NCBI GenBank assembly: GCA_034437515.1
Contig: DAOTTX010000498.1
Span: 1 to 15,677, forward strand
Reading direction: 5' to 3'
Source: DAOTTX01 sp034437515
GTDB lineage: Bacteria > Chloroflexota > Anaerolineae > Aggregatilineales > Phototrophicaceae
Length of the DNA stretch: 15,677 nt
This document shows, in pieces, positions 14,550 to 15,677 of the stretch. A program made the translations under genes and the position numbers. The first letter of the stretch is position 1, and every line of letters starts with the position of its first letter. A model generated the notes under the pieces. The model searched no databases and was not told where the DNA came from. It was given only the letters and a program-made list of their open reading frames with translations.

Positions 14550-15206
14550 ATGGAATATAGAGAAGGCGCAGACGTTTACAACGCTCAGAATGAAAAGGTC
14601 GGCGAAATCAAACGAGTTGTGCTGCATCCCAAGAAGCACACCGTCACCCACATCGTTGTGGAAAAAGGTTTTCTGTTCACGACCGATAAAGTCATCTCCG
14701 CTGATATGGTCGCGCAGGCCGATGACGACCGTGTGACGCTCAAGTCAGGTATGCGAGACTTCGAAGACCTGCCAGATTATACCGAAACTCACTATGTCGA
14801 GATCGGGCAGATGGATAACTACCCGGACGCATCCGGCGTCACCACGCCGATGTATTATTATGGTCCGCGTGCCAGTTGGTGGAGCTACCCCGGCATCTAT
14901 GACGCGACCGAGCCGCGCTACATGAACGTAGAAGTGCGTAATATCCCCGATGAGACGATTCCTTTGCGAGAAGGAACAGATGTCATCAGCAGTGATGGTG
15001 AGAACATCGGCGACATCGAAGAAGTCATCACCGACGAGTCCGGTGAACGAGCGACGCATCTGCTGATCTCACAGGGCTTGCTGTTCAAGGATCACAAGGA
15101 AATCCCCACCTATTGGATCGACACCGTCGTCAATGATAAGGTGCATCTCAGTGTGGATTCCGCGACGTTGAGGTCCCTACCGAAACACGAAAATAACCCT
15201 GTGTAG
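14550..15206 (+). CDS. Double PRC-barrel domain protein
   Basis: This 218-residue acidic protein contains two PRC-barrel-like domains, about 1-75 and 133-212. The halves are visibly duplicated: REGADVYNAQNEKVGEI matches REGTDVISSDGENIGDI, and HIVVEKGFLFTTDKVI matches HLLISQGLLFKDHKEI. A linker of about 55 residues rich in Tyr, Pro and Trp (MYYYGPRASWWSYPGIY, 111-127) joins them. PRC barrels occur in photosynthetic reaction centre subunit H, in RimM and in many small stress-related bacterial proteins; here neither a membrane segment nor a RimM domain is present, so no specific role can be assigned. ATG 14550 has AAGGAAAG just upstream (AGGA six bases away). The 64-bp spacing to the next gene on the same strand suggests co-transcription. 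Confidence 0.85.
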   Translation: MEYREGADVYNAQNEKVGEIKRVVLHPKKHTVTHIVVEKGFLFTTDKVISADMVAQADDDRVTLKSGMRDFEDLPDYTETHYVEIGQMDNYPDASGVTTPMYYYGPRASWWSYPGIYDATEPRYMNVEVRNIPDETIPLREGTDVISSDGENIGDIEEVITDESGERATHLLISQGLLFKDHKEIPTYWIDTVVNDKVHLSVDSATLRSLPKHENNPV

Positions 15207-15216
15207 ATCACAATCT

Positions 15217-15247
15217 CGGTGGCGGGGTCGAACCTGATCCGTCACCG
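15217..15247 (+). other. Intercistronic hairpin before the small acidic gene
   Basis: CGGTGGCGG (15217-15225) pairs with CCGTCACCG (15239-15247) over nine pairs including one G-U, with a 13-base loop. No T-run follows, so it is not a standard terminator. It ends nine bases before the Shine-Dalgarno of the next gene and could affect mRNA stability or expression ratio within a two-gene transcript. Confidence 0.45.
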
Positions 15248-15270
15248 CTTGCCGCAAAGGAGTGTAATCC

Positions 15271-15606
15271 ATGAAACTAAACAAAGATGGTTATCAAAAA
15301 GCCAAAGACCTGATCGAGAAAAATCAGTATGTGCTCGATAGCGATTGGAGCGAAGCCCAACCTGACAACGACCGTGAAAATGAGTTTCTCGACGATCATG
15401 GTTGGGACAGTTACAGCGAGTGGTTCCTCGCTATCGACGATGACGCCTCACCGGAGACCAAAGGCCACTTCAATTTCCCCTATGGCGACTTCCGCCGTGT
15501 GCATCGGGATGGGTTGATCGCAGCGAAACAGCGTGCCGCACAGAACAACTACAGCGATGTAGAAGAAGCCGCCGACGACCTGCTGGAAATGATCGACACC
15601 GAATAA
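15271..15606 (+). CDS. Small acidic protein of unknown function
   Basis: This intact gene encodes 111 residues, rich in Asp and Glu, with no signal peptide or membrane segment. It starts at ATG 15271 behind a strong AAAGGAG eight bases upstream. Notable stretches are YVLDSDWSEAQP (20-31), EFLDDHGWDSYSEWFLAIDDD (38-58), a core HFNFPYGDFRRVHRDGLIAAK (66-86), and a probable C-terminal helix (SDVEEAADDLLEMID). The pattern FPYGDFRRVHRxGLIAAKxRAAQ looks conserved rather than random, and I have the impression of a small family found across several phyla, but I cannot name a function. It follows the PRC-barrel gene by 64 bp with a hairpin between, so the two may share a transcript. Confidence 0.8.
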   Translation: MKLNKDGYQKAKDLIEKNQYVLDSDWSEAQPDNDRENEFLDDHGWDSYSEWFLAIDDDASPETKGHFNFPYGDFRRVHRDGLIAAKQRAAQNNYSDVEEAADDLLEMIDTE

Positions 15607-15677
15607 ATTCATCGCAGCGGATCCGCAACCTTTCCCTCAAAATTACTGGTTCTAACGCTTTCGGTGGAATCAAATCA
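15607..15677. other. Right-edge non-coding tail
   Basis: The last 71 bases hold a perfect 10-bp palindrome, GCGGATCCGC (15617-15626), too compact to form a looped hairpin. No terminator or gene start can be supported before the window ends. Confidence 0.4.

Noticed and set aside
15617..15626. Perfect palindrome GCGGATCCGC near the right edge
   Set aside because: With no spacer it cannot form a stable hairpin, and a 10-bp palindrome is expected by chance at this scale.
1..15677. CRISPR array, insertion sequence, prophage, toxin-antitoxin or defence locus
   Set aside because: No regularly spaced direct repeats, transposase or integrase motifs, terminal inverted repeats with target duplications, or recognisable defence genes were seen. 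The repeats within the Calx-beta gene are protein-level domain repeats.

Overview
The window (15,677 bp, moderately GC-rich coding DNA with short AT-rich gaps) reads as an ordinary chromosomal segment of a bacterium, most likely a member of the Chloroflexota (Anaerolineae-like). The taxonomy is inferred from gene types: a transaldolase/glucose-6-phosphate isomerase fusion, a very large class III cyclase-ATPase-TPR protein, a secreted Calx-beta protein ending in W-Y/CX4C beta repeats, and a double PRC-barrel protein. No rRNA, tRNA, CRISPR array, insertion sequence or phage gene was seen.

Layout. (1) Positions 1-105 hold the 3' end of an unrecognised + strand gene, followed by a gap with a structured inverted repeat. 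(2) 322-3096 (-) encodes fused transaldolase-Pgi, starting at TTG behind a good Shine-Dalgarno. (3) Divergent from it, behind a near-consensus sigma-70 promoter, lies a class V aminotransferase (3259-4344, +). After a 189-bp spacer with competing hairpins comes a short-form D-3-phosphoglycerate dehydrogenase (4534-5496, +). Together they plausibly make phosphoserine/serine. (4) 5580-9608 (-) is a 1342-residue protein resembling soluble adenylyl cyclase: two asymmetric cyclase domains, an NTPase and TPRs. (5) Divergent from it, 9729-14369 (+) encodes a 1546-residue exported protein with Calx-beta domains and five C-terminal CX4C repeats, closed by a strong intrinsic terminator. (6) 14550-15206 (+) is a duplicated PRC-barrel protein and 15271-15606 (+) a small acidic protein of unknown function.

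Functionally the left half is central carbon metabolism (pentose phosphate/glycolysis and serine synthesis). The middle is signalling (a predicted bicarbonate-type class IIIb cyclase) head-to-head with a cell-surface or secreted protein. The right end is a small pair of possible stress or surface proteins. All genes look intact apart from the one cut by the left edge. The most distinctive points are the complementary loss of catalytic residues in the two cyclase domains, the repeat architecture of the exported protein, and the unexplained structured leader in front of the dehydrogenase gene. I did not find a convincing wholly new multi-gene system.
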